A stretch of DNA of 20,743 nt, taken from positions 1 to 20,743 of the forward strand of contig CAVCUQ010000025.1 in assembly GCA_963605425.1 (NCBI GenBank), in the 5' to 3' direction. The notes under the pieces are model-generated. The model ran no database searches. It was not told the DNA's origin and worked only from the letters and a program-made list of their open reading frames with translations. The DNA is from JAEELC01 sp963605425. Lineage in GTDB: Bacteria > Bacillota_I > Bacilli_A > Acholeplasmatales > Anaeroplasmataceae. The first letter of the stretch is position 1, and every line of letters starts with the position of its first letter. A program made the translations under genes and the position numbers. This document shows, piece after piece, positions 7,317 to 15,623 of this stretch.

Positions 7317-7331
7317 TTATTATATGCTTAA

Positions 7332-7359
7332 ATTATATCATTATTTCTTATTTTTTCAA
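7332..7359 (-). promoter_or_regulatory. Promoter of the thiT riboswitch transcript
   Basis: On the minus strand, TTGAAA (7359-7354), a 16-nt spacer, and TATAAT (7337-7332) with an upstream TG (TGATATAAT, extended -10). Transcription would start near 7325, just ahead of the aptamer. Confidence 0.75.
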
Positions 7360-7370
7360 TATTTTCAGTC

Positions 7371-7420
7371 AAAATAAAAATCTAGTAATTAGTCTTGTTA
7401 TAAACTTACTTACTAGATTT
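7371..7420 (-). terminator. Intrinsic terminator of the apt-rel-dtd-rimO-trmL-mutS2-thiN operon
   Basis: Minus-strand arms 7410-7420 and 7378-7388 form a perfect 11-bp stem (AAATCTAGTAA with TTACTAGATTT) and a 21-nt loop, followed by U-rich sequence down to 7371. It lies 31 nt past the thiN stop. With the riboswitch and promoter, this accounts for the whole 306-bp gap between thiN and thiT. Confidence 0.75.
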
Positions 7421-7451
7421 ATTATGTTAAATTAGAACAAGTCGTAATATT

Positions 7452-8084
7452 CTATTCATTATATTTACTATCCGCTTTAGATAATATAAATAAAGCGGGC
7501 TTATTTATATTTACTTCTAAATTATCATCTATCATTTGATTAGATATTGCATAAGCAGTGTTATCTACTCTTAAATTAAATTTGTCCAAATTATATTTAA
7601 ATCCTTTTAAAGAAATAATTAAATCATTTGATAATGAGAATATAGAGAAAAATTTATAATCTTTATAGTCATTTTTTGTGAAAGTAAAGTCTTCATTTTT
7701 TCTAAATATAAGAGAATTATTATCAATTAATTTTAAATTACTAAATTTAGAAAATAAACCTAATATTGAAAGGAAATGTTCTATTCTATTTCCTTTAATA
7801 CCACCAAATATTGTTACATCATCTGATATTTCATAAGCTTTGTTTAAAGCATATAAAGTATCAGTATCATCTTTAATTGGGTTTAATTTAATAACCTTCT
7901 TAGAAATAGAACAAATTTGTGTATATTCTTCTTTAGAAACACTATCAAAATCACCAACTGCAAGGTCTAAACTTAGATTGTTTTGATATGCATTTAGAGC
8001 TCCTCTATCAACACCTATAGTATAGAAGTGAGAAAAATCAAAGTCACTTAAATCTACATCAAAAAGTATAACTGCAACTTTCAT
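7452..8084 (-). CDS. thiN: Thiamine pyrophosphokinase
   Basis: ThiN transfers pyrophosphate from ATP to thiamine, giving TPP directly. The 210-aa protein shows the family core: VGDFDS at 43-48, IKDDTDT at 70-76 (metal/nucleotide acidic motif) and GGIKGNRIEH at 94-103, corresponding to the usual GG-x-GGRxDH block with D replaced by E. The C-terminal half (about 130-205) fits the thiamine-binding beta-sandwich. Its ATG overlaps the mutS2 stop (TAATG) with no Shine-Dalgarno in front, so it probably depends on translational coupling. It ends the seven-gene operon and lies beside, but in a separate transcript from, the TPP-controlled thiT unit. Together they give import plus activation of thiamine. 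No biosynthetic thi genes are in the window. Confidence 0.93.
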   Translation of the reverse strand: MKVAVILFDVDLSDFDFSHFYTIGVDRGALNAYQNNLSLDLAVGDFDSVSKEEYTQICSISKKVIKLNPIKDDTDTLYALNKAYEISDDVTIFGGIKGNRIEHFLSILGLFSKFSNLKLIDNNSLIFRKNEDFTFTKNDYKDYKFFSIFSLSNDLIISLKGFKYNLDKFNLRVDNTAYAISNQMIDDNLEVNINKPALFILSKADSKYNE

Positions 8085-10411
8085 TATTTAAGGGTTACAA
8101 CGGTACAACCGTTTAAACCTTCTCCTTCACCGCCAAATCTAGTTGATTTAACATGCTTATTCATCTTTAAAGCTTCATATACAGCTTTTCTTACAGCTCC
8201 TGTACCAAAACCATGAATAATATATACAGTGTCATATCTAGCTAATATTGCTCTATCAATAAATAAATCAATTTGAGGAGCTACATCTACATATCTTTCT
8301 CCTCTTAAATCAAGTTTCATTGGTGCTTGTTCAGTTTGAAGTGTGACTTGAGGTTTTCTTTTAGGTTTGATTTCATCTTGTTTCTTTAAGGATTTATCAT
8401 ATTCAAGTTCATCTCTATTGAATGTCATCTTAAATTGACCAACTTGAACAATATATTTACCTTTCTTTATTTCAAGAACTTGTCCTACCTTAGAATAAGA
8501 TATTACATGTACTAAATCTCCAACCTTTAATTCATGAGTATCTAAATTCTCTTTCTTCTTAGGTTCTAGAGTCTTAGTTTCATACTTAACTTCTGCTAAG
8601 TCTTTATCCTCAATCTTATTATTTTGTTTTATTTGATCTAATTTATCAATTAAATTCTTACTCTTTTCTTTAGCATCATCAATGATTTGATTAGCTTCTA
8701 AATGAGCCTTATAAAGAAGTAATTCTCTATTCTTCTTGATATCATCTAATTCTTTATCAAGTTTCTTTCTTGAGATTTCAAGTTCTTTTAATTTCTTCTC
8801 ATATTCATTTCTAACTTTAATAACGTTTTGATTTTCTTCATCAATTTTTTGAATAAGAGTTGAACTTTCACTTTGAGTTCCATCAATTAACTTCTTAGCC
8901 TCATTTAAGATATCATCACTAATACCTAAACGTTTAGAAATTAAAAGAGCATTAGAACTTCCAGCTACACCGATAGATAGGCGATATGTAGGAGATAAAG
9001 TGTTAGAATCAAATTCAACTGAGGCATTAATAATTTTGTTATTATTATAAGCAAAAGCTTTAAGATCAGAATAGTGAGTAGTTGTAACAACCTTAGCACC
9101 AATCTTAGTTAATTTATCTATGATTGCAATCGCAAGGCTAGCACCTTCCTTAGGGTCAGTACCAGAACCTATTTCATCAAGTAATACAAGTGATTTGTCA
9201 TCTGCTATATTTAATATATTTGCAATACGAGACATATGAGATGAGAATGTAGATAAGTTTTGTTCAATAGATTGTTCATCTCCAATATCAGCCAAAATAT
9301 TAGATGTAAGAGAAACTTCACTACCTTCTTTACAAGGGATAAATAGTCCTGATAAAGCCATTAGAGAGATAATACCAACTAATTTAATTACAACAGTTTT
9401 ACCACCAGTATTAGGTCCAGTAATAATGATAGTAGAATATTTCTTACCTAGCTCTACACTATTTCTTATAACAACATCCTTATCAATTAAAGGATGTGCA
9501 GCTTCAAGTAGATTATAATATCCCTTATCATTAATTTGAGGCATCGTATATTCATTTTCTTTAGCATAACGTGCTTTTGCAAAGATAAAATCAAGTTCAG
9601 CTAAACTTTCAAAGTCAGAAATTAATTCATCAGAATGACTTTCAACAAGTAAAGATAATCCTTTTAATACATTTTCAACCTCTATCTTTTCATCAGCCTT
9701 ATATGATTCAATTTGCATATAAATTACACTAGCTTCTTCAGGTTCAATAAAGAATGTAGTACCACTTGATGATTTGTCATGAACTATACCTTTAAAGCTA
9801 TTTTTACTATCAGCTTTAACAGGTAAACACATTCTATTATCTCTAAGAACAATAATAGGTTCAGTAAGTGATGATGCTTTACTTAAAAGAAGAGAATTCA
9901 TATAACTTCTTAAATGGTTTTCTTCCATTTGAATTCTTTTTCTAATCTTAAAAAGTGGCATAGATGCATTATCTTTAACTGTAAAGTCTTCATTTATAGC
10001 ATTAGTAATTTCATTCCCAAGTTTTTTATTATCAGATAATGAAATAATATATTCGTATATATTATCTACATTTAAATTTTGGTTTTTAGCATCTTTAATA
10101 TATCTTGAAATAGTTTGAACCTTTGAAATTAAAATAGATATATTATATAATTCTTCGCTTGATAAAATAGATCCGATCCTAGCCTTCTTAAGTGAGTCAC
10201 TTACATCTTTAATGTAGTCTAGAGGAATGTTACCTAATTTATAAATAACACTTTCAGCTTCTTTAACTAAAGTAAGTGCTTTATTAAGTTCTTCTAAGTC
10301 ATTTAAAGGGCTTAAAGTTTCAATTTTCTCTTTAACACTCTTTAAAAAAGCATAATTTGACACACTCTTTAAGACTTTATCAAATTCAAGGACTTTAATA
10401 TCATAAGACAT
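8084..10411 (-). CDS. mutS2: MutS2: ATPase / Smr-domain protein
   Basis: MutS2 is a MutS-like ATPase acting in recombination control and, in Firmicutes, in sensing collided ribosomes. The 775-aa protein is full length: core and lever regions (1-300), Walker A TGPNTGGKTV at 331-340, Walker B LLDEIGSGTD at 410-419 and the THYSDLKAFA switch at 445-454. A long Lys/Glu-rich coiled coil follows (about 515-600), then a KOW/SH3-like stretch (about 627-670). The C-terminal Smr domain has LDLRGERY at 700-707 and HGFGTG at 733-738. The N-terminal mismatch-recognition domains of true MutS are absent, as expected. The ATG at 10411 has AAGGAGG overlapping the trmL stop, 6 nt upstream. The start of thiN overlaps its stop codon. 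Confidence 0.97.
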   Translation of the reverse strand: MSYDIKVLEFDKVLKSVSNYAFLKSVKEKIETLSPLNDLEELNKALTLVKEAESVIYKLGNIPLDYIKDVSDSLKKARIGSILSSEELYNISILISKVQTISRYIKDAKNQNLNVDNIYEYIISLSDNKKLGNEITNAINEDFTVKDNASMPLFKIRKRIQMEENHLRSYMNSLLLSKASSLTEPIIVLRDNRMCLPVKADSKNSFKGIVHDKSSSGTTFFIEPEEASVIYMQIESYKADEKIEVENVLKGLSLLVESHSDELISDFESLAELDFIFAKARYAKENEYTMPQINDKGYYNLLEAAHPLIDKDVVIRNSVELGKKYSTIIITGPNTGGKTVVIKLVGIISLMALSGLFIPCKEGSEVSLTSNILADIGDEQSIEQNLSTFSSHMSRIANILNIADDKSLVLLDEIGSGTDPKEGASLAIAIIDKLTKIGAKVVTTTHYSDLKAFAYNNNKIINASVEFDSNTLSPTYRLSIGVAGSSNALLISKRLGISDDILNEAKKLIDGTQSESSTLIQKIDEENQNVIKVRNEYEKKLKELEISRKKLDKELDDIKKNRELLLYKAHLEANQIIDDAKEKSKNLIDKLDQIKQNNKIEDKDLAEVKYETKTLEPKKKENLDTHELKVGDLVHVISYSKVGQVLEIKKGKYIVQVGQFKMTFNRDELEYDKSLKKQDEIKPKRKPQVTLQTEQAPMKLDLRGERYVDVAPQIDLFIDRAILARYDTVYIIHGFGTGAVRKAVYEALKMNKHVKSTRFGGEGEGLNGCTVVTLK

Positions 10412-10422
10412 AATAAGCCTCC

Positions 10423-10968
10423 TTATTTTGTATAATTATCAATAAAATTAGCACCTTTATAGATTTCTGGTTCTTCCCTTAATAAATCTAAATAATTTAG
10501 CTTTGTTAAAGCATAATATACTGTAAGTGCAACACAGTTAGATAAATTTAAACTACGTATTTTATCAGTTGTAGGTATTCTAAAACAATGATCTAGATTA
10601 TCATGTAACACATCATAAGGAATACCTGTAGATTCTCTGCCAAACATAAAGTAGATAGGTTTGTCATTACCTCTATATTTAGAAAAATCAATATCAGATG
10701 GTGCCTTATGGCCATAACGAGTTAAATAATAAATTTCAGGATGATTATTCTTATCTAAAAAATCTTCTAGATTATCATACATCTCGTATTCAAGGTAATC
10801 AAAATAATCTAAATGTGCTCTTTTTAAATGAGCATCATCCAATTTAAATCCAAATGGTCTAATTAAATGAAGTTTACAATCAAAACCAACACAAGTACGC
10901 ATAATATTACCTGTGTTTTGTGGTATTTCTGGTTGAAATAAAACAACATTAATCTTCTTATTAGTCAT
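10423..10968 (-). CDS. trmL: tRNA (cytidine/uridine-34 2'-O)-methyltransferase
   Basis: TrmL is a SPOUT-fold enzyme that 2'-O-methylates the wobble nucleotide of certain tRNA-Leu species using S-adenosylmethionine. The protein is about 181 aa, near the minimal 150-170 aa of the family plus a short tail. It shows VVLFQPEIPQNTGNIMRT near the N-terminus, then LHLIRPFGF, LKRAHLDYFDY, the motif-2 segment FGRESTGIP and the motif-3 segment IRSLNLSNCVAL that make the knotted SAM site. ATG 10968 is preferred over GTG 10977 because GGTGA lies 5 nt upstream of the ATG; it overlaps the end of rimO by 8 nt (ATGACTAA). The stop codon overlaps the mutS2 ribosome-binding site. Confidence 0.93.
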   Translation of the reverse strand: MTNKKINVVLFQPEIPQNTGNIMRTCVGFDCKLHLIRPFGFKLDDAHLKRAHLDYFDYLEYEMYDNLEDFLDKNNHPEIYYLTRYGHKAPSDIDFSKYRGNDKPIYFMFGRESTGIPYDVLHDNLDHCFRIPTTDKIRSLNLSNCVALTVYYALTKLNYLDLLREEPEIYKGANFIDNYTK

Positions 10969-12268
10969 TTTGTTCACCAGTTAAAGAATAACTATCTGCG
11001 TCTTTAATATTAACACTTACTATTTGACCAGGTTTTAATTCCTCGTGTGCTGCTACATAAATACATCCGTCGATGTCGTCAGGTGCAAATCCATAAGAAC
11101 GACCTTTATACATGAAATTAGATTCATCATAACTTTCAATTAAAACATCAAAGTTTTGATCAATCTTTTCTCTATTTTTTTCAAGAGAAATATAGAATTG
11201 AGCTTTCATCACCTTATTGTATCTTTCATTTTTAACGTGTTCAGGAACTTGATTTGGCATTATAGCACCAACAGTACCTTCTTCAGGTGAATATGTAAAT
11301 ACTCCAAGACGATCAAATTTAGTAGTCTTCATAAAATCAATCATGTTGTCTACATCTTCATCAGTTTCACCAGGAAATCCAACCATCATTGTTGTACGGA
11401 AGATTGCATGTGGAATTTCACGTCTAATTTTTGCAATTAAATCTACTAAATAAGCTCTATTTCCTCTTCTTTTCATATCTTTTAAGACATGATCTTCTGA
11501 ATGTTGAAGAGGTATATCAAAATAAGGCATTAAGTGTTCAGGATTCTTCTTAATAAACTCAATTAATTCATCAGTTACAATTTCAGGATATAGATAGAAA
11601 AGTCTAATCTTATAGTTTCCCTTAATCTCAACAAGTTTAGTAAGTAAATCAACTAAAGCATTCTTCTTATATAAATCAAAACCATAACGAGTAGTATCTT
11701 GCGAGATAATATTAATCTCATAAGTGCCTTTATCAACTCTATCTTCTACTTCTTGATAGATATCTTCAATTGTACGAGATTTAAGTCTTCCTCTAATAAG
11801 TGGAATAGCGCAGAATGCACAACGATTTAAACAACCATCAGAAATTCTTACATAAGTCATATAATCAGGTTCATCTGTAACTCTATCAAGGAATGATAAA
11901 GTATCTGACTCTTTATAATTAGTATGTAATAAATTATTTAAAACAGATGCTATTTCTTTATAATCATCAATCTTCATGAAATAATCTACTTCAGGTAATT
12001 CTGATATAAGTTCATCTTTATATCTTTGGGCAAGACAACCCATCACTATTAATTTTTTATTTCCAGTTTTATATTTGGCAAGTTCTAGGATGGTATTAAT
12101 AGCTTCTTCTCTGGCTGATAAGATAAATGCACATGTATTTACCATTAATATATCAGCCTCTTCTGGAGTAGCTACTACATTTGAACCATGGTTCTTTAAA
12201 AAACCAAGTATCATTTCACTGTCTACTTGGTTTTTAGAACATCCTAGAGTTATCATATAAATATTCAT
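10961..12268 (-). CDS. rimO: Ribosomal protein S12 methylthiotransferase
   Basis: RimO is a radical-SAM enzyme that adds a methylthio group to an aspartate of ribosomal protein S12. The 435-aa protein has an N-terminal methylthiotransferase domain with cluster cysteines C10, C46 and C78. The radical-SAM motif is CLNRCAFC at 146-153 (C146, C150, C153), and a TRAM domain fills about 370-433. LGCSKNQVDSE at 8-18 and AIPLIRGRLKSR after the cysteines favour RimO over the tRNA enzyme MiaB, which shares the layout. The ATG at 12268 follows TAGGAG (12275-12280), spacing 6. A 40-bp AT-rich gap separates it from dtd; I saw no convincing terminator there. The next gene, trmL, starts within its last codons. 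Confidence 0.95.
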   Translation of the reverse strand: MNIYMITLGCSKNQVDSEMILGFLKNHGSNVVATPEEADILMVNTCAFILSAREEAINTILELAKYKTGNKKLIVMGCLAQRYKDELISELPEVDYFMKIDDYKEIASVLNNLLHTNYKESDTLSFLDRVTDEPDYMTYVRISDGCLNRCAFCAIPLIRGRLKSRTIEDIYQEVEDRVDKGTYEINIISQDTTRYGFDLYKKNALVDLLTKLVEIKGNYKIRLFYLYPEIVTDELIEFIKKNPEHLMPYFDIPLQHSEDHVLKDMKRRGNRAYLVDLIAKIRREIPHAIFRTTMMVGFPGETDEDVDNMIDFMKTTKFDRLGVFTYSPEEGTVGAIMPNQVPEHVKNERYNKVMKAQFYISLEKNREKIDQNFDVLIESYDESNFMYKGRSYGFAPDDIDGCIYVAAHEELKPGQIVSVNIKDADSYSLTGEQND

Positions 12269-12308
12269 ATTTAACTCCTATTAATCTAATTTTTAAAAAA
12301 TATTTTTA

Positions 12309-12755
12309 TTATAAATCGCAAGAATCGATAATAATTGTTGTAGGGCCTAAGTTGGTAAATGATATTTGCATATCAGCCCCAAATTCCCCGCATTTTACCT
12401 CTAGTCCGTACCCTTCTAGTAAATAATTAAAATAATTATAACCATTTACAGCCTCTTCGCCTCTCATAGCTTTCACAAAACTAGGTCTATAACCCTTTGA
12501 TGAGTCTGCATATAAAGTAAACTGACTAATGGATAGAATCTTACCACCTTTATCTTTAAGGGATAGATTCATCTTTCCATTTTCATCAGGCAAAATTCTA
12601 AGGCCTTGAACTTTTTTAGCTACCTTTTCAACATCAGTTGTAGTGTCACCATCACAAAATCCGACAAGTAACATAAAGCCATAATCAATACTAGACACTA
12701 CTTTACCATCAACTGTGCAACTAGCGTTTTTAGCAACCTGAACTACTACCCTCAT
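12309..12755 (-). CDS. dtd: D-aminoacyl-tRNA deacylase
   Basis: Dtd hydrolyses D-amino acids (and glycine) mischarged on tRNA, protecting translation. The 148-aa protein has the normal length. It carries the two active-site motifs: SQFTLYAD at about 76-83 and a C-terminal NLGPTTIIID stretch that provides the Gly-cisPro element. The usual form of the second motif is NxGPVT, so a Val-to-Thr change is seen, with Gly-Pro kept. The start MRVVVQ is close to the family's usual MRVVIQRV. ATG overlaps the rel stop by 4 nt (ATGA), and no separate Shine-Dalgarno is evident, so it is probably coupled to rel. The rel-dtd pair is widely conserved in Firmicutes. Confidence 0.96.
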   Translation of the reverse strand: MRVVVQVAKNASCTVDGKVVSSIDYGFMLLVGFCDGDTTTDVEKVAKKVQGLRILPDENGKMNLSLKDKGGKILSISQFTLYADSSKGYRPSFVKAMRGEEAVNGYNYFNYLLEGYGLEVKCGEFGADMQISFTNLGPTTIIIDSCDL

Positions 12756-14947
12756 GATAATATACGTTCAATATTATAAACGCCCTCAATTTTCTTTAAG
12801 TTAACAATTAAAGTATTTAAGTCAGTAGTGTTTGAAACAAGTACTTTAAGTTTAATTAATGATTCTAAATTTTGATCATTCTTAACGTTAAGATCAGATA
12901 CTGCAAAGTTTAAACTTGAAAGTGTATTCATAATATTACCAATCAAATCAGCTCTCTGCTGAGCAATAATCTTAATTCCAGTAGGATACTTTCTTGTTAT
13001 ACCAGTACCCCAAAATAAATCTATTTGTCTTTCACTACCTAAAGCATTTAAGTTTTGACATGCACAGTTATGAACAACAATACCATTACCTTTAGTAATA
13101 AATCCGACAATATCGTCTCCTGGAATAGGAAGACAACAGTTTGCAAGTCTAATTTTAGGATTAGTTAGTCCTTCAACTACAACTCCAGTTTCGCTAGTAG
13201 CTACAAGTTTCTTGTTCTTTTCAATAGATTTTTGTAATTTTTCCTCATCAAATACTTTAGACTCAGTTGCTTGTTTAATACGAGCTACAACAGTCTTAGC
13301 TGAAAGGATACCTTTACCTATTTCAAGATACATATCTTCTACAGTATTAATTTGATTTTTAGGGAAATTATTTTTAACAAAATTATCATCAAAAGAGAAT
13401 GTCATCTTTTGGCTTGATAATTCATTATTTAAACTTGATTTACCTCTATCAATCAATACATCTCTATTTTGAACATTTAAGAATGCTTTAATCTTATGTT
13501 TAGCGTGGCTAGTTTTAGCAATATTAATCCAATCTTCAGAAGGTCCAAATGATGAATTACTTGTCTTAATAGAAACAATGTCTCCATTTTGAAGTTCATA
13601 AGTTAATGGTACAATCTTATTATTGATTGTAGCTCCAATTAATTTATTACCTAAATTAGTATGAATCTTATAAGCAAAGTCAATAGGTGTTGAACCTTGT
13701 GGAAGTTCTATAACATCTCCTGTTGGAGTATAGACATAAACATTAGTTTCAAGAAGATCATTTTTAATATTATCAACATAATCTTCAGCTGAAACATCTT
13801 TTGTCTCTTCACTTGTCATAGTTACAAGGTCTGCATACCATTTTAACTTTTGAGCAATTTCGTATTGTTCTCTTTCCTTTGAGTACTTTACGTTTTCTTT
13901 ATAAGCCCAGTGAGCAGCTACACCATATTCAGCGATTTCATCCATCTCTTTAGTTCTAATTTGAACTTCAAAAGTTTGACCACCAGGTCCGATTACAGTT
14001 GTATGAAGAGATTGATACATGTTTGATTTAGGAACAGCAATGTAATCCTTAAATCTATTAGGAATAGGTGTAAAGTGAGCATGTATAATACCTAAAACTT
14101 GATAACATTGTTCAACCTTATCAACTATTACTCTAATTGCATAAACATCATAAATGTCTTCAAAATCTTTATTTTGAGATATCATTTTCTTATAGATAGA
14201 ATAAGTATTCTTCATTCTACCTTTAATATCATAATCGACATGAGCTTCATCAAGTAACTTAGATACATTAGATATTAATCTATCAACTATAGAATCTTTA
14301 TCATTTTCCTTATGATGTACTAAATTAGTAATCTTTGTATACATTACAGGATCAATATATTTAAGTGATCTATCTTGAAGTTCACTCTTAATATGGAACA
14401 TACCTAGTTTATCAGCTATAGGTGCATATATTTCAAGAGTTTCTTTGGCAATACGAACCTGTTTTTCAGGTACCATCCAGTCAAGAGTACGCATATTATG
14501 CATTCTATCAGCTAGTTTAACGATAACAACACGAATGTCCTTTGCCATCGCAAATAACATCTTTTGGTGGTTTGAAACTTGAGCCTTTTCTAAAGATGAA
14601 AACTGAAGTTTATTAATCTTTGTAACACCATCTACGATAGAAGCTACATCAGGATTAAATTCATTTGCAACTTCTTCGAGTGTTGTATCAGTATCTTCAA
14701 CAACATCATGAAGTAATCCAGCACAAATTGTGTTAGGTCCTGCATGAAGTTCTGCTAATATAATAGAAACTTCAAGAGGATGGATAATATATGGTTCACC
14801 TGATTTTCTAAATTGATTACAATGTTTATTCTTTGCGTATTCAAATGCTTTCTCTATAAGTTTGACATCTTTTTCTTTATGAATATAAATATTAACCTTT
14901 GAAAGTAATCTATTTAAATCAATTTTCGTTTCAAAATCATTATCCAT
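12752..14947 (-). CDS. rel: Bifunctional (p)ppGpp synthetase/hydrolase (Rel)
   Basis: Rel makes and degrades the alarmone (p)ppGpp in response to amino-acid starvation on the ribosome. Numbered from the upstream ATG (14956, 734 aa), the domains are: HD hydrolase about 35-190 (LLHDVVEDT at 81-89, H59 in IIHP), synthetase about 240-350 (RFKDYIAVPKSNMYQSLHTT at 301-320, AAHWAYKE at 347-354), TGS about 405-466, a zinc-finger-type segment about 600-636 (NCCLPIPGDD, then HNCAC) and ACT about 660-734. Both catalytic halves look intact. I prefer ATG 14947 (731 aa): the GAGGGAG Shine-Dalgarno (14957-14963) touches the upstream ATG directly but is 9 nt from this one. It follows apt by about 25 nt and its TGA overlaps the dtd start. 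Confidence 0.96.
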   Translation of the reverse strand: MDNDFETKIDLNRLLSKVNIYIHKEKDVKLIEKAFEYAKNKHCNQFRKSGEPYIIHPLEVSIILAELHAGPNTICAGLLHDVVEDTDTTLEEVANEFNPDVASIVDGVTKINKLQFSSLEKAQVSNHQKMLFAMAKDIRVVIVKLADRMHNMRTLDWMVPEKQVRIAKETLEIYAPIADKLGMFHIKSELQDRSLKYIDPVMYTKITNLVHHKENDKDSIVDRLISNVSKLLDEAHVDYDIKGRMKNTYSIYKKMISQNKDFEDIYDVYAIRVIVDKVEQCYQVLGIIHAHFTPIPNRFKDYIAVPKSNMYQSLHTTVIGPGGQTFEVQIRTKEMDEIAEYGVAAHWAYKENVKYSKEREQYEIAQKLKWYADLVTMTSEETKDVSAEDYVDNIKNDLLETNVYVYTPTGDVIELPQGSTPIDFAYKIHTNLGNKLIGATINNKIVPLTYELQNGDIVSIKTSNSSFGPSEDWINIAKTSHAKHKIKAFLNVQNRDVLIDRGKSSLNNELSSQKMTFSFDDNFVKNNFPKNQINTVEDMYLEIGKGILSAKTVVARIKQATESKVFDEEKLQKSIEKNKKLVATSETGVVVEGLTNPKIRLANCCLPIPGDDIVGFITKGNGIVVHNCACQNLNALGSERQIDLFWGTGITRKYPTGIKIIAQQRADLIGNIMNTLSSLNFAVSDLNVKNDQNLESLIKLKVLVSNTTDLNTLIVNLKKIEGVYNIERILS

Positions 14948-14972
14948 AGAACTCATCTCCCTCTAATAACTA

Positions 14973-15491
14973 TTATTCACCTTCATAAGATAGAAGGCTT
15001 AAAACCTCTGTATTTAACTTTTCTCTTCCATTTAATTCTGGTAATTCCACAACACATGCAAAACCAACAGTTTCAGCTCCTAGTTTTTCAACAAGTTCCA
15101 TACAAGCCTTAGCTGTACCACCTGTAGCTAAAAGGTCATCTACAATTAAAACCTTATCGCCTTTTTTAATTGCATCCTTATGAATACAAATTGTATCAGT
15201 ACCATATTCTAAACCATATTCTGCAGATACAGTTTCTCTTGGAAGTTTACCAGGTTTTCTAGCTGGTACAAATCCTAATTTAAGACTATATGCTAAAGGA
15301 CAACCAAAAATAAAACCTCTTGCTTCAGGTCCTAAAATAACGTTAGCTCCTACTTTTTTTGCAAAACTTGCAAATTTTTCAGTTACATAAGCAAAAGCTT
15401 CTCCGTCTCCGATAATTGGTGTTACATCTCTAAAAATAATACCCTCTTTTGGAAATCCTGGGATACTTTCAACATATTTTTCTAATTCCAT
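14973..15491 (-). CDS. apt: Adenine phosphoribosyltransferase
   Basis: Apt converts adenine and PRPP to AMP in purine salvage. The 172-aa protein, numbered from MELEKYVESIPGFP, has the family's normal length. It carries IPGFPKEGIIFRDVTP at 10-25, the LGPEARGFIFG block at 53-63, RKPGKLP at 78-84 and the PRPP-binding motif VLIVDDLLATGGTA at 114-127. The open frame continues upstream to 15584, but the ATG at 15491 has GAGG (15500-15503) 8 nt upstream and matches the family N-terminus, so the extension is rejected. It is the first gene of the seven-gene operon, divergent from rarA. apt-rel adjacency is typical of Firmicutes. Confidence 0.96.
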   Translation of the reverse strand: MELEKYVESIPGFPKEGIIFRDVTPIIGDGEAFAYVTEKFASFAKKVGANVILGPEARGFIFGCPLAYSLKLGFVPARKPGKLPRETVSAEYGLEYGTDTICIHKDAIKKGDKVLIVDDLLATGGTAKACMELVEKLGAETVGFACVVELPELNGREKLNTEVLSLLSYEGE

Positions 15492-15514
15492 AATTAAAAC
15501 CTCATTTCTAAAAC

Positions 15515-15543
15515 ATAGTATTAGTATATCACAAAGAGTAAAA
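15515..15543 (-). promoter_or_regulatory. Promoter of the apt-rel operon
   Basis: On the minus strand, TTTTAC (15543-15538), 17-nt spacer, TACTAT (15520-15515). An overlapping extended -10, TGATATACT (15531-15523), is an alternative. No other promoter-like sequence is clearer between the two divergent genes for this direction. Confidence 0.45.
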
Positions 15544-15567
15544 TAAGAAAACATTTGAAGTATTTTT

Positions 15568-15596
15568 TTGCAAATATAATTCAATTTATATATAAT
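15568..15596 (+). promoter_or_regulatory. Promoter of rarA
   Basis: TTGCAA (15568-15573), a 17-nt spacer, and TATAAT (15591-15596). The leader to the rarA ATG is about 20-25 nt. It is divergent from the apt promoter. Confidence 0.75.
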
Positions 15597-15623
15597 AAAT
15601 TAAGAATAAAAAGAGGTGTTATT

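Noticed and set aside
12269..12308. Terminator between dtd and rimO
   Set aside because: There are A/T runs that could pair, but no G/C-containing stem, so it was left as a plain intergenic gap.
15492..15584. Upstream extension of apt (31 extra residues)
   Set aside because: It lies over the promoter region, has no family similarity, and the ATG at 15491 has a proper Shine-Dalgarno and matches the conserved N-terminus.
15555..15623. Upstream extension of rarA (23 extra residues)
   Set aside because: It overlaps the TTGCAA/TATAAT promoter; ATG 15624 has a good Shine-Dalgarno and gives the usual MEPLAYRLRP start.
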